In this document: piece after piece, positions 1 to 9,985 of the stretch
Layout of the letters: each line of letters starts with the position of its first letter
Position numbering within the stretch: the stretch's first letter is position 1
Origin: Gari tellinella
Taxonomy: Eukaryota > Mollusca > Bivalvia > Cardiida > Psammobiidae
Assembly (NCBI GenBank): GCA_922989275.2
Contig: OV277864.1
Span: 70,746,158-70,810,157, forward strand
Direction of reading: 5' to 3'
Length of the DNA stretch: 64,000 bases
Program-made: the position numbers and the translations under genes
Notes under the pieces: generated by a model
Databases searched by the model: none
What the model was told of the DNA's origin: nothing
Seen by the model: only the letters and a program-made list of their open reading frames with translations

Positions 1-640
1 GATTGACAATAACTTGAAATGGCCACTTTAGATTGTGTGTCCAATTCATATTATTGGTGAAATTAGCTATATTATTGTACTTAATGTCAAACACTCTATC
101 CAGATACCGGTCGCCTGTGATTTTGGTGAGATAGGGCCAAGGCTCAAAAGTTGTAAGAGAATTGTTATTGAGGTTCACGTAGTTTAAATTCTCGTTCTTC
201 TCACTGACAATTCCAGGTTCAATCTCACTGATCATATTGTTGTGCAAATATAACTTTCGTAAATGGAACAGATCGAACAGTCCTGCCTCAAGCTTGGTCA
301 GTAAGTTATAACTTAAATCCAACTCTTCTAGTTTAGTCAGACTGGTGAAGGTTGTTTTATTGAGTTCGGCGATTTCGTTTGTCGAGATGTTTATTATTCT
401 GACGTTATAAAACGTGACAAAGGTACCAGGGTCTACACCAGTAATACTGTTACCTGACATGTCTATATATTCTATGTCACTATGGTTTGCGATACACGAG
501 CTGAATGTCGCCGAGTTGATATGCCCTTTCAGGTTAGACAGAGTGAGGCTTCCACCGGTGACCGTGCAGGCAGATGCTACAGACCAGCACCAGGTTAAAC
601 TCAGATACAGCAGAATCGGAACGGAAAAACAGTCAGCCAT
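1..640 (-). CDS. Toll-like receptor ectodomain, N-terminal part (3' end outside window)
   Basis: The minus strand is open from the ATG at 640-638 to the window edge (213 codons). It begins with a signal peptide (MADCFSVPILLYLSLTW...) and continues with leucine-rich repeats such as LEELDLSYNLLTKLEAGLF and LRKLYLHNN. This makes it an extracellular or membrane pattern-recognition receptor of the Toll type. The assignment rests mainly on its close paralogue at 63044, which also shows LRRCT and LRRNT cysteine motifs. A pyrimidine tract ending in CAG lies just before the start (near 648-660 on this strand), and the 63044 gene has the same arrangement, so a 5' UTR intron is likely. No stop or frameshift is seen. 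The transmembrane and TIR parts would lie outside the window, so a secreted LRR protein remains possible. Confidence 0.8.
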   Translation of the reverse strand, partial: MADCFSVPILLYLSLTWCWSVASACTVTGGSLTLSNLKGHINSATFSSCIANHSDIEYIDMSGNSITGVDPGTFVTFYNVRIINISTNEIAELNKTTFTSLTKLEELDLSYNLLTKLEAGLFDLFHLRKLYLHNNMISEIEPGIVSEKNENLNYVNLNNNSLTTFEPWPYLTKITGDRYLDRVFDIKYNNIANFTNNMNWTHNLKWPFQVIVN

Positions 641-846
641 AGCGAATCTGAAAAGGATATTCGAAATCTAATCACAACGCCAAATGATAACATTCTTAAA
701 ACCATTACTTCAAAATCCATAGAAGAAAATAAATGTACTGTAGTTCCACTTAATTCAGTGATAAATGTTCGTCTTCACAAATCAGTGTTTTCCTTAATTC
801 AGTATATGTTAGCCTAAAGCAGCCTGAAAGTAAAGCAGAATATGCA
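641..846. other. 5' flank of the minus-strand TLR
   Basis: This stretch holds the probable splice acceptor and part of the intron or promoter of the TLR gene. A remnant related to core II (CTAAAGCAGCCTGAAAGTAAAGCAGAATATGC) is visible at about 814-846. I see no other gene. Confidence 0.4.
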
Positions 847-1069
847 TTAACACATGCGACACTAGCGACGAGTATACTCGTCATTTATAAACATTGTTTC
901 TATATAAAGAGTACATTTGTCCAATACAAACAGTGTAGACCCAGATCAGAGGGTTCCTGTTTGTTTATTTGCAATATAATGCAGAAAGCACCCCTTAATT
1001 GTCGTAGATGGACTAAACTTATTTGGGAAAATTGAACTTTCCATTAAAAGTTTAGGGTGAATGAGTTCA
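847..1069. mobile_element. Family E short element, TTAA-type, degenerate core
   Basis: It starts at a TTAA and ends in GAGTTCAA. The internal GACGAGTATACTCGTC palindrome and the AAACAGTGTAGACCCAGATCAGAGGG half-core match the better copies at 2598 and 11081. One arm of the core is lost. Confidence 0.55.
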
Positions 1070-1262
1070 ACCTTTCACTCTCGATGACGTCATACATCTC
1101 ATTCGCAAACAATTTTAATCCTGACTAGACGCCGCGTCAGGATCAAAACTGTTTGCCACTTGTTTTGAAATTACATCAGTTAGACTTCCTCAATTCTAAC
1201 TTTCAAACATTATTGCAGACAACAATATTGAAGCAGACGACAATATGGCGGTGAATGGGTAA
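1070..1262. mobile_element. Family A element (core I), shortened hairpin
   Basis: It abuts the preceding family E copy. Its ends are CCTTTCACTC and GGCGGTGAATGGG. The core at about 1103-1160 keeps the outer AAACA.../...TGTTTG boxes, but the tip has collapsed to ACGCCGCGTC. The GCAGACGACAATATGGCGG tail is typical of family A. Confidence 0.55.
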
Positions 1263-1313
1263 AAACCTCACGATACATTAGAACATAAAGGGGTTTAGGC
1301 ATTCTGTTTTCTT

Positions 1314-1565
1314 TTTAACCCTTTACCTGATGGCTTTTTTTTACAATTGAAAATAGGTGACTTCTTAAAGCAGGTTGAAAGTAAAGCAGAATGCGCCTTA
1401 AGGCGCATTCTGCTTTACGTTCAGCCTGCTTTAAGCTATCATGTGCTAGAATATAGAAAACATTCCCTATAATATATATTCATGATTGATTAAATTGGAA
1501 CTATTTTCTTCAGCGGAGAAGTATATATATACGCGCTAAAAGGCGCTTCTATGGGGGAAAGTAAA
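1314..1565. mobile_element. Family C element (core II), TTAA-type
   Basis: It begins TTAACCCTTTACCTGATGGC and ends CTTCTATGGGGGAAAG. The central palindrome (about 1367-1434) reads TTAAAGCAGG...GCGCCTTAAGGCGC...CCTGCTTTAA, with few mismatches between the arms. Confidence 0.65.
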
Positions 1566-1746
1566 TGGGCAAATTGGAGTCAACTCGGTGTTCATGGTTT
1601 TTTTGGTTCTCGCTACCATAACCAGGAAGTGGACTCCGACGCCGAGTGCACTACAATAGTCCCTCCTATTCTTAGAACAGGCTAGCTATTTCAAAACATT
1701 TGCACACGTGACCCACCGCGCGAACCCACATCGTTGAGAATGGTAG

Positions 1747-1776
1747 ATGATGAGAGAGAATGTATATGAGAGAGAG

Positions 1777-1808
<32 letters not shown>

Positions 1809-2160
1809 AGATAGAGAGAGGGACAAACACACTCTCAGAGAGATAGAGAGGAGAGAGAAAGAAAAAAGAAAGAAAGAAAGAAGAAAGAGAGAGCATACTC
1901 ACACAGAAAGACACAGAGAGAAGGACAGATATATATTCAGAGAGAGAGAGAGCGAGAGAGAGAGAGAGAGAGAGAGAGAAGATAGAGAGAGGGACACACA
2001 CACTCTCAGAGAGATAGAGAGAGGAGAGAGAAAGAAAAAAGAAAGAAAGAAAGAAGAAAGAGAGAGCATACTCACACAGAAAGAAGGACATATATATATT
2101 CAGAGAGAGAGAGAGAGAGAGAGGAGGGGGAGAGAGAGAGCGAGGTATAGACAAACATAC
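1747..2160. repeat. Purine-rich GA/GAAA low-complexity tract with an internal duplication
   Basis: The plus strand is almost pure purine (GAGAGA with GAAAGAAAG blocks). About 110 bp (GATAGAGAGAGGGACA... to ...GCATACTCACACAGAAAG) occurs twice, near 1808 and 1981. Long open frames on both strands here come from composition and are not genes. Confidence 0.85.
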
Positions 2161-2345
2161 ACAGTGTCGTCTGCAATTCTATGTCAGCTTCAAAATTTTG
2201 AAGTTCCAATTGAAAATAAACAACACATTGATACGAGTGTCAATCAGTTTGGATCCTGTTTCAGACGCCGCGTAACGCGGCGTCTGATCAGGATACAATC
2301 TGTTTGCAATTTCGATGGTAGACGCAAATGACAATGCTAGGGTGA
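2161..2345. mobile_element. Family A remnant with core I hairpin
   Basis: A GTCGTCTGC box at 2165 is followed by the core at 2241-2311, whose tip GCCGCGTAACGCGGC is intact. The outer left box is mutated to CAATCAG. The left part of the element is missing, and the GA tract lies next to the break. Confidence 0.5.
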
Positions 2346-2597
2346 ATAAGCCTGTGATAAAATCGATAGTAGACGGACAAAAACAAAATACCTTGTTATC
2401 TGTAAGCCGTCCTTGTTAATACAAATTAAACAGGTGCGTTTAGACGTCTTTATATGAGTCTATTCACAAAGCAAAATCAATCGCTATTGATAGGAAGTGA
2501 AGTCGCAAGGACCAATCACAATCGACTATGGTCTAATCGGAATAAGAATGTTTCTAAATATAGATGTGGGAATTTTGAGAAAAATGCTTAATCCGTT

Positions 2598-2832
2598 TAA
2601 CTAATTCACCCCTGAATTGCCAATTTCCAATTAAGTCTGGTCAATTGTCGACTATTTCGGGTTGATTTTAACAACATTTTGCAATTCACAAACAATGTAG
2701 ACACAGATTAGGGGTCTCCTTCAGGTTACTTCTTGTCAAAGTCTATATTGTTTGCATAGGACAAGTGTACTCTTCACATGTATACTGTTTGTTTAAGACG
2801 AGTATACTCGTCGCTAGGGTTGAATGTGTTAA
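2598..2832. mobile_element. Family E element, TTAA at both ends
   Basis: TTAA stands at 2598 and at 2829-2832. The element carries GACGAGTATACTCGTC and a worn core with one arm replaced by CAGGTTACTTCTTGTC. Confidence 0.6.
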
Positions 2833-2868
2833 CCCAATCAACGACAAATGCGACTGTATTTGTATTGC

Positions 2869-2930
2869 GAACAGTTTGGATCCTGATTGGACACTTAATA
2901 ACTCGGCGTCTGATCAGGCGTTGAACTAGT
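2869..2930. repeat. Worn core I fragment
   Basis: The left arm ACAGTTTGGATCCTGATTGG is followed by CGGCGTCTGATCAGG. The tip no longer pairs. Confidence 0.4.
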
Positions 2931-3011
2931 TGATACGTTAATCAATATTTATTCAGCTAAAACTACATTGATTGTAAAATTAAAATAATAGAGCTGGCAA
3001 CTATATTAAGT

Positions 3012-3226
3012 CTTTTACTGCCAAACTCCTTTTCTATGCAAACAGTTGGTCTTGATCAGACGCCGCGTTACGCGACGTCTGATCAGGATCCAAACTGTTT
3101 GATAATCGCATCGATATTTCTTCAGTCAAAACTACTCTAAATCTGACTTGGCAAAATAGTGCAGACGGCACTATATGCATTCATAGTATGAATGCAGACG
3201 ATATTTTGGCGGTAAGAGGGTTAAAG
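3012..3226. mobile_element. Family A element, core I intact
   Basis: It runs from CTTTTACTGCCAAAC to GGCGGTAAGAGGGTTAA. The core is 3039-3101 with tip GCCGCGTTACGCGAC. Two arm mismatches are visible (GGTCTTG against GGATCC). Confidence 0.6.
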
Positions 3227-3337
3227 CAGACGATACAACTTGGTAGTGAAAGAATTCAAGTGGGGTTTGGTGCAAGTTGGCTACACTGCCATGGGTTGCA
3301 AAACGCACTTTGCAAATACTGTATAGTAGTAGTAGTT

Positions 3338-3495
3338 TTGGACAATTCTGATAATTCATTTGTATCTTGGTGGAAAACAATTTGGAGCCTGACCAGACGC
3401 CGGGATACCCGGCGTCTGATCTGGTTCTAAACTGTTTGTAATTGAAATAATAGAGTAAACGCGTTTATTGGGAAAGAATAACGTTTTCTCCACTG
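3338..3495. mobile_element. Family B element, reverse orientation, one end lost
   Basis: The right end TTTATTGGGAAAGAATAACG...TTCTCCACTG is followed by TA. The core at 3374-3438 has the tip GCCGGGATACCCGGC. The opposite CAGTGGAGAA end is absent, so this copy is truncated. Confidence 0.6.
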
Positions 3496-3539
3496 TATTT
3501 TATTATCTGTAATGTTACTTTGATACATGTAGTTTGCAA

Positions 3540-3612
3540 AACTAATGTATATACTTCCTCATGTTGCACTTCGGTGCCTGAGATGAAATAAAGGTAATGT
3601 TGTTATGTTGTT
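3540..3612 (+). repeat. Non-LTR retrotransposon 3' tail
   Basis: GCACTTCGGTGCCTGAGATGAAATAAAGG followed by a short tandem GTTATGTT tail resembles LINE or SINE 3' ends that finish in microsatellites. Confidence 0.4.
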
Positions 3613-3711
3613 GTAGTTGGGTCCCCGATCAGACACAAGGTTACTCAATGTATGATCAGTGTCTGATCAGGATCCAAACTGTTTGACACTCAGCTAATTA
3701 TTCTATTTCAT

Positions 3712-3845
3712 AGATAGATAGATAGACATGCTTTTATTCTTCATGTAGACTAACAAGTCCATGAGGCATGCAATGCATGTTGTAAACAAACAAAGGCATG
3801 TAATACATAAACAAACAAACAGTTATGACAATAAAGATGCATTTA
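3712..3845 (-). repeat. LINE 3' tail with (ATCT)n, minus strand
   Basis: Read on the minus strand, GAAGAATAAAAGCATG precedes a run of CTAT repeats. This is the usual 3' finish of CR1-like elements. The upstream body is not recognisable. Confidence 0.45.
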
Positions 3846-4011
3846 GCGGAGAAGATGTAAGTAAAGAAAAAATTAAAATTATGATTTCAGTGATATTGAC
3901 TTTAATCATAATTGATATCATTATCACTTAATTTTCTTAAATCAAATATCTATTATATTTGTGTTAGAAAATACTGATGTTATATAAGAATAAATAGACT
4001 AAAACATATCT

Positions 4012-4140
4012 TATACTAGTAACATTTAAACAATTATTGGAACTCGAATTTAAATTAAAACATTCATTTGCAACAAAAACTAATACTAGTAACATTTAAA
4101 CAACTATTGGAACTCGAGGTTAAACAAAAACATTCATTTA
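4012..4140. repeat. Direct repeat of about 57 bp, two copies
   Basis: ACTAGTAACATTTAAACAAC...GGAACTCGA occurs at about 4015 and again at about 4084, spaced 69 bp apart. It lies in AT-rich DNA (3846-4560) where I see no gene. Confidence 0.6.
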
Positions 4141-4549
4141 CATAGAAAACCTTTATAACCCAGCAAACAGACTAGACGTAGACTGAACCACTCCAAACAA
4201 GCAGTTCAACCTGGTACACTCCTTTTGCATGTAGTACATGTAGTACATGTACATATAATCATGAAGAATTTGAATCATCTTCATCTACCATAACTTCAGT
4301 AATAGTCATCAGATCAAAGGTGTTTAGCTTGAAATGCATAGTGAATAAACATTGATAAATTTTTAACAGTCTTAACATCAAAACTAGTCATTAATTTGGT
4401 GAATTTCAACATACTTGGCCTTTCCAATAATATTCTGAAATATATTTTATTCTTATATCATGTAAGCAATGTCCTATTTAATGAGATCCTCCATGCTCTA
4501 AATGGTCATACTGTATGGTCGCAAAATAAAAACCTAAATGTAGTGATAA

Positions 4550-5240
4550 ATCCCTTCACTGCCATGACGTAATCTGCTTTAAATAATTGTCGTCTGCTTT
4601 TATTTCTCAAATTCGATTTTTAGTAAAATTGACTTTAAGGAGATTTCGTTATGAGAGTTCAACAGTTCGGTTCCTGATCAGGCAAATGTCGATTTGCGAT
4701 TTACTATGAATATCTAGAAACGCATTCACTATATACCATTACCCTATCTGCTTTAAAGACATTTCTTCAGTCCATTGATGGAGTCCCTCCAATGTTCTCA
4801 CTAGGTGTGAAAATACAGGTAAAGCAGGAGAAAAGTGTGCTTAGCCAATGTCACTAATCTCAAGTTGTCTAGAGAGGCCCTTACATACTCACACTCAATG
4901 TTTTTTCATGGGTTTTACTAACCAAACCAACAAAGTCAAGGTAAGGGCCTCACATGAGACGCTTGGATGAGTATATCCCTAGACAAGATAACAGTTACAG
5001 CACAACTTGCATGCATATATACCTGGTTTGGAGTTGGTGTTACCACCGAAAGTAGGTCAGGAAATGTATTTAAACAGTAGCGTTTGTCGTCGTCTTTCAG
5101 TTATAAAAAATGAATTTTAAGAAAACTGACTGAAATTATCTGATCTGGATCCAACTGTTTGTCACGCGGCGTCTGATAAGAATTCGAATTTTGTGACAGG
5201 GTCCAAACTGTTTGCAAATTACCATTGTACACGGATGAAA
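4550..5240. other. Worn family A/C DNA and an imperfect inverted repeat
   Basis: Family A-like boxes (CACTGCCATGACGTAA, GTCGTCTGC) lie near 4558-4680. Pieces of core I occur at 5150-5215. Between them, TTGTCTAGAGAGGCCCTTAC at 4865 is partly mirrored near 4940-4990. No coding region is supported. Confidence 0.4.
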
Positions 5241-5276
5241 GCGATGAATGGGGTTAATTGACCATTGTTATACCTA

Positions 5277-5525
5277 CAGTGGAGTAAACGTTATTCTTTC
5301 CCAATAAACGCGTTTACGCTAAAACTATTATTTCCATTGCAAACAGTTTGGAGCCAGATCAGACGCCGGGTAACCCGGCGTCTGACCAGGTATCAAACTG
5401 TTTTGCCACACAGCTTAAAACAAGTAGTCATAATTGTCAAAACGAGGTGATTTTCTATGTTTTATTGCAATGAGTTTGCGTTTCGTTTGTTTTTAAACGG
5501 GAAAGAATAACGTTAATATCCACTG
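5277..5525. mobile_element. Family B element, TA-flanked
   Basis: It runs from CAGTGGAGTAAACGTTATTC to AACGTTAATATCCACTG with TA outside both ends. This is the layout of Tc1/mariner-type non-autonomous elements. The core sits at about 5339-5403 with tip GCCGGGTAACCCGGC. Confidence 0.75.
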
Positions 5526-5567
5526 TATCGATTGAGCCCAATACGAGACATGTATTGTCCGCATGTA

Positions 5568-5813
5568 CAGTGGATAATCTGTTATTCTTTCCCAATAAAC
5601 GCGTTTACGCTAAAACTATTATTTACAGTGCAAACAGTTTGGAGCCAGATCAGACGCCGGGTAACCCGGCGTCTGATCAGGCTCCAAACTGTTTGCCACC
5701 AAGATAAACATGAATTATCAGAATTGTCCAAAAGTTGTACTTTTCTACGTTTTAGTGTTTTGCGTTTGCGTACGTTTGCGTTTAAACGGGAAAGAATAAC
5801 AGATTCCCCACTG
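5568..5813. mobile_element. Family B element flanked by a 19-bp direct repeat
   Basis: This 246-bp copy has TA at both ends and an intact core at 5631-5695. TGTATTGTCCGCATGTACA occurs at 5551-5569 and again at 5812-5830, overlapping both element ends. That is longer than a normal TA duplication. The previous family B copy ends only 42 bp away, in the same orientation. Confidence 0.75.
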
Positions 5814-5899
5814 TATTGTCCGCATGTACATGTACTATACGCCGTAGTAGTGGACCTTGATTTATGATTAAACTTACTAAACCCGTTACGCATAACCTG

Positions 5900-6103
5900 T
5901 TTCTATAGTTTTGGTGACAGGTGATCACAAAAATCAGGTTGAAATTTAAGTAAAGCAGAATGTGTCATAAAACGCATTCTGCTTTACCTTTAGCATTCTT
6001 TAACCCTTTACTCGACAGTCTATTTCTAGTTTGAAAACTGGTGACCCCTTAAAACATGTTGAAAGTAAAGCAGAATGCGCATTTAACCTGCTTTTAACCA
6101 TTA
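5900..6103. mobile_element. Two family C fragments
   Basis: A core II hairpin lies at about 5945-5990. A second family C copy starts TTAACCCTTTACTCGACAG at about 6000. It is interrupted by the 6104-6437 element and resumes at 6438 (CCACATAGCCTGTTTCTAG). Confidence 0.55.
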
Positions 6104-6437
6104 CAGTACTGAACCTTATTAAATTAAATTGATAATCGCAAGCGAATTGCCATCGAATTGCCATCGAATTGCCATCGAATCGCGCGCTTCTAAATACAAA
6201 TCCTACGTTTGAATATTTTTACGCGAATTTTCCGAAGCAGTTGTGACAAAAATGGAATCGAAAACAATAACGAGGGCAAATTTGCGAACATTTGTGAGAC
6301 ACACCATTCAAGAAAACTTACACGAGGGTAAAGTTAGTACTTTGAATCGCAAACGAATTGCCATCGAATTACAAGCGAATTGCCATCGAATTGCAAGCGA
6401 ATCGCAAATTTTTTTAATTTAATAAGATTCAGTACTG
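6104..6437. mobile_element. TA-flanked MITE with subterminal GCGAATTGCCAT repeats
   Basis: The ends CAGTACTGAACCTTATTAAA and TTTAATAAGATTCAGTACTG are inverted, and TA lies outside both. CGAATTGCCATCGAATT-like units are repeated at least three times near each end in direct orientation. It sits inside a family C copy, so it inserted later. Confidence 0.75.
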
Positions 6438-6497
6438 TACCACATAGCCTGTTTCTAGTTTTGGAGACAGATGATCACCTAAATTATGTTTAAAGTA

Positions 6498-6696
6498 CAG
6501 TAAAACCTCTCTATAACAACTACTAAAATAAATGCTAATAAGTTATATAAAAGACAGGTGACAACTTAAAGCAAGGGGACAATGAAACAGAAAGCTCCTA
6601 AGCTCCTGTTTAACTGTCACCTTGCTTTAAGCAGTCGCCTGTCATAAACAAAAATAATTGACACAATTTAGTGGCCGTTACAGAGAGGTTTTACTG
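6498..6696. mobile_element. Family F element, TA-flanked, core II-like
   Basis: The ends CAGTAAAACCTCTCTATAAC and GTTACAGAGAGGTTTTACTG are inverted, with TA outside. The core near 6567-6645 has TTAAAGCAAGG...AGAAAGCTCC and the matching CTTGCTTTAAG, the same design as family C's core with different letters. Confidence 0.7.
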
Positions 6697-6699
6697 TAA

Positions 6700-6830
6700 T
6701 ACAGAAAGCATTATAGGTATCATTCAGCTTTACTTTCAGTCTGCTAAATAAGCTACTATCTGCTAGGATATAGAAAATAATATTAACTGTTTTCTTCAGT
6801 GGAGGAACAAATTTGTTAAGCTGTTGCTTA
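6700..6830. repeat. Right part of a family C element
   Basis: TTTACTTTCAGTCTGCTAAA...CTACTATCTGCTAGG...TTCTTCAGTGGAGG matches the right side of complete family C copies. Confidence 0.5.
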
Positions 6831-6944
6831 ACTATTGAATCGTCTTGAGCGAGATATCAACACTTAAACAACTTATTTGCTCTTCTTTTGTGAAATTTAA
6901 AAGAAAAAAAAATCACCCAACAACGTAATGCTATAGAAAATATT

Positions 6945-7199
6945 CAGGGCTGTCATTTCTCCGGATTTTTCCTAAATCTTCGGATTTTTTTCTTGTACAT
7001 GGTACCTTAAAGCAGGCTGAAAGTAAAGCAGAATGCGCCTTAAGGCGCATTCTGCTTTACTTCCAGCCTGCTTTAAGTAGTCACATGTCAACAAAACTAG
7101 AAACAAGCATTGTGGGAAAGGTACGATTCATAAAACCGCACTTGAAAAATGCAAATTTGGTAATCTTAGGATTTTTCATGTCAACTTATGGCAGCCCTG
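6945..7199. mobile_element. CAGGG-ended element carrying a family C core
   Basis: The ends CAGGGCTGTCATTTCTCCGG and TTATGGCAGCCCTG look hAT-like. Inside is a complete core II hairpin (about 7011-7077) with one side of family C still attached. The same composite recurs at 28852-29114, so it has multiplied as a unit. Confidence 0.7.
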
Positions 7200-7264
7200 A
7201 ATATGTGTGTGCTTGTACAAGTTGTCCACGTATTTTAACATGTATATGCAGATAAAAAACAATG

Positions 7265-7615
7265 TTACCTCTCTACAACAACACCCACTGGGAGACAAAG
7301 ATTATGTGTGTTGTTCAGAGGGAGTTGTTATAGAGAGGGAAACTGGCTTACATTGGCAAACAGCTTGAATCTAGATCAGACACAGCGTTACGCGGCGTCT
7401 GATCTGGATTCAAGCTGTTTGTCAATCGTCATAGTTGTATTTGTCAAAATTTCCATTATGACTAAAAATTTAAGCAGACGATATTGCAGCGTTGAAAGCG
7501 TTATACATAAATGCCGTTTGGAGGGGGTGGGGGGGGGGGGGGGGGGACAGCGGCAAGCATGGTTGTTAGGGGAGAATCGTTGTTCGGAGGGCCGTTGTAG
7601 GGAGGGAGAACTGTA
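7265..7615. mobile_element. Family D element with a poly-G expansion
   Basis: CCTCTCTACAACAACACCC at the left and GTTGTAGGGAGGGAGAACTG at the right mark the ends. The core at 7357-7421 is CAAACAGCTTGAATC...CTGTTTG, with an arm mismatch (ACACAGCG). A run of more than 20 G interrupts the right flank near 7524-7548. Confidence 0.65.
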
Positions 7616-7739
7616 GAACTCCCGAATACCGAACCCTGAGGCTCGTCTGTAACCGAGAAACATGTTCGAGTTAGAATGGTTTCCGGATTAGAGAGGTTTT
7701 GCAGCAATTCGAATTAATTTCAATGGTAAGTCGTTTAAA

Positions 7740-7835
7740 ACGTTTTATTGCTTAATGCAGGACCACAGTAAAGCAGAAAACTCTTAAAGGAGCTCTTGTT
7801 CAGCATTAAGCAGTCTTCTGCCGTATAAGCTCTCA
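7740..7835. repeat. Core II variant fragment
   Basis: TTAATGCAGGACCACAGTAA...AGAAAACTCTTAAAGGAGCTC...AGCATTAAGC is a worn hairpin of the same layout as core II. It resembles the better copy near 9703. Confidence 0.4.
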
Positions 7836-7956
7836 ACACCTTCTTCGTTGAAGGATTAAACGTTTGGAGAAAAAAACAACCACAAACACACACAAAAAAG
7901 AAAACAACATCAACAAAAACATTTCGATCATACTAACGAGAATTGTCTTATAAAGG

Positions 7957-8205
7957 TTAACCCTTTCACCACAAAATTATTTTTGAGTTTTTTACCCCTA
8001 CACCGTTATTGTGTCGTCTGCTTCAATATTATTGTCTGCAATATCATTTCAACGTTAGAATTAAGAGAGTATGACATAAGAAATATCGAAACGGGTGTCA
8101 AACAGTTTTGATCCTGATCAGACGCCGCGTAACGCGGCATCTGATCAGGATTAAAACTGTTTGCAAATTCGACTCTAGGCGATTTTGGCGGTGAAAGGGT
8201 TTTAA
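7957..8205. mobile_element. Family A element, TTAA at both ends, core I intact
   Basis: It starts TTAACCCTTTCACCACAAAA and ends GGCGGTGAAAGGGTTTTAA. The core at 8099-8163 pairs well and has the tip GCCGCGTAACGCGGC. The GTCGTCTGCTTCAATATT box is present. Confidence 0.75.
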
Positions 8206-8339
8206 TGCGCTGATATTACAAACATCCATATTACTTGATCCCATTACACAATAAATAGGCATTTTCATGACTTTGATTTAAATTCGTCCACTAAGTAAAT
8301 AGTTCATTTTATACAGTCATTATTATATGCCATAATTTC

Positions 8340-8480
8340 AGTTTCAAAATACTTGCAGATGGTCGCTTAAAGCAGAATGAAAGTAAAGCTTAGCCTGCTT
8401 TACTTCCAACTTACTTTTAGTTATCATCTTTCTTCAAAACTCTTCAATCTTAGAAACAGGTTATGGGGTAAGGTTACCAC
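8340..8480. repeat. Family C fragment with shortened core II
   Basis: GCTTAAAGCAGAATGAAAGTAAAGC is followed directly by GCCTGCTTTACTTCC, so the tip is deleted. The AACTCTTCAATCTTAGAAACAGG side is typical of family C. Confidence 0.5.
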
Positions 8481-8483
8481 CGC

Positions 8484-8847
8484 CCTAATCCCTTCATCGC
8501 CTTACCCAGAGTACAATTTATATCAGAAAAAGTTTGGATCCTGAGTTTTTTTCAAATTTGGGAATTTCCCTTTTTCTTTCTCGTGCGCGTCTGTGTAGAT
8601 ATCAAATTTCATTCTTCGAAAAAGCTTCTAACCCTTTTACTCTGAATGCTGCCAAAGCGCGTTTGCAAACAGTTTGGACCCTGAACAGACGCCGCGTAAC
8701 GTGGCGTCTGATCAGGATCCAAACAGTTTGACGCTGATACCAACATTAAATTTTCTTAAATCAAAATACCTACATTTACATTTGAAAAATGATAGCAGAC
8801 GACATTTGTTTTAAAGCTGGTGACGGCATGCAGTGAATGGAGTTAAT
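8484..8847. mobile_element. Family A element with a foreign insert
   Basis: The core at 8666-8730 is intact apart from one arm change (GTGGCG). About 95 bp at 8545-8640 do not belong to family A and recur inverted at 9412-9505. The right end is GCAGTGAATGGAGTTAA. Confidence 0.55.
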
Positions 8848-8916
8848 TAGTAAAGTCTAAATCAATCAAAGTCTAGAATGCTCATACTAGCGTGTCTTTA
8901 CTGGTACAGTGGAGAA

Positions 8917-9152
8917 AACGTTATTCTTTCCCAATAAACGCGTTTACGCTAAAACTATTATTTACAGTGAAAACAGTTTGGAGCCAGATCAGACGCCGGG
9001 TAACCCGGCGTCTGATCAGGCTCCAAACTGTTTGCCACCAAGATAAACATATCTAATCAGAATTGTCAAAAAGTTGTACTTTTCTACGTTTTAGTGTTTT
9101 GCGTTTGCGTACGTTTGCGTTTAAACGGGAAAGAATAACAGATTCTCCACTG
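8917..9152. mobile_element. Family B element, TA-flanked
   Basis: It runs CAGTGGAGAAAACGTTATTC to GAATAACAGATTCTCCACTG with TA outside both ends. The core at 8970-9034 pairs fully except that the outer left box is AAAACAG. Confidence 0.8.
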
Positions 9153-9171
9153 TATATGGCAGGGGTTTGGT

Positions 9172-9417
9172 CAACCCTTTCATGATCAATTTTATTTAGA
9201 GAATTTTACCCTTTCACCGTTTCATTGTCGTCTGCTTCAATATTGTTGTCTGCAATATCGTTTCAAAGTTAAATCTAGGACAGTATGACAGAAGATATTT
9301 TTCAAAAAGAATGTCAAACAGTTGGGATCCTGATCAGACGCCGCGTTACGCGGTGTCTGATCAGGATCTAAACTGTTTGTAAATCTGTTTGGAGTCATTG
9401 AGAGAGAAAGGGTTAAA
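9172..9417. mobile_element. Family A element
   Basis: It starts CAACCCTTTCATGATC and ends TTGAGAGAGAAAGGGTTAA. The core at 9315-9379 has the tip GCCGCGTTACGCGGT. Confidence 0.65.
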
Positions 9418-9419
9418 AA

Positions 9420-9985
9420 AGCTTTTTTCGAAGAATAAAACTTGATATCTGTACAGACGCGCACGAGAAAAATAAAGGGAATTTCCCCAATTTGAATATC
9501 TCTATATATAGCATTACAAGTATAAACATGTGTTTAAATGAGGTGTAAATGTGTATTTAAGTAGTTTGTTCTGTTGAATGCCAAAGTGTCATTGTTACCT
9601 GAACTTTAACTTGCTAAGACTCTTAGTACTATAAAACGGGTATTAAGCAGCTACCCGGAAGAAGATATACTTCCGGTCCTGTATATTGACATTGTGGCTG
9701 TTTAATGCAGGACAAAAGTAATGCAGACAGCTCTAACATGTATTACCTTTGTCCTGCATTAAACTGTAACGTGTTTAAAGAAAACATATGCCTCTTCAAT
9801 GGGTGGCCGCTGATAACAGGTTTCACTTTTTATTCATACCCGGGGCCCACTCCTACAAATATTTACATACAATGCTAACATTAAATTTATCTTTTTGACC
9901 AATCAAATGGCCGTCTATGATAGATTTCTACAATGCAGAGTGGGCATTATACCCATCTTTTGAATTGATTTGTTATGATTTTACG
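9420..9985. other. No gene; one core II variant hairpin
   Basis: The inverted copy of the 8545-8640 segment occupies 9420-9505. A hairpin with TTTAATGCAGGACAAAAG and CCTTTGTCCTGCATTAAA lies at about 9701-9768. The rest is unremarkable AT-rich sequence. Confidence 0.5.

Noticed and set aside
1672..2331. Long open frames over the GA-rich tract on both strands
   Set aside because: They consist of simple-sequence codons (Arg/Glu or Ser/Leu runs) and have no splice or start support.
5532..5893. Recurrent frames with QTVWSQIRRRVTRRLIRLQTV on both strands
   Set aside because: They are translations of the core I palindrome and appear in every family B copy. No gene is implied.
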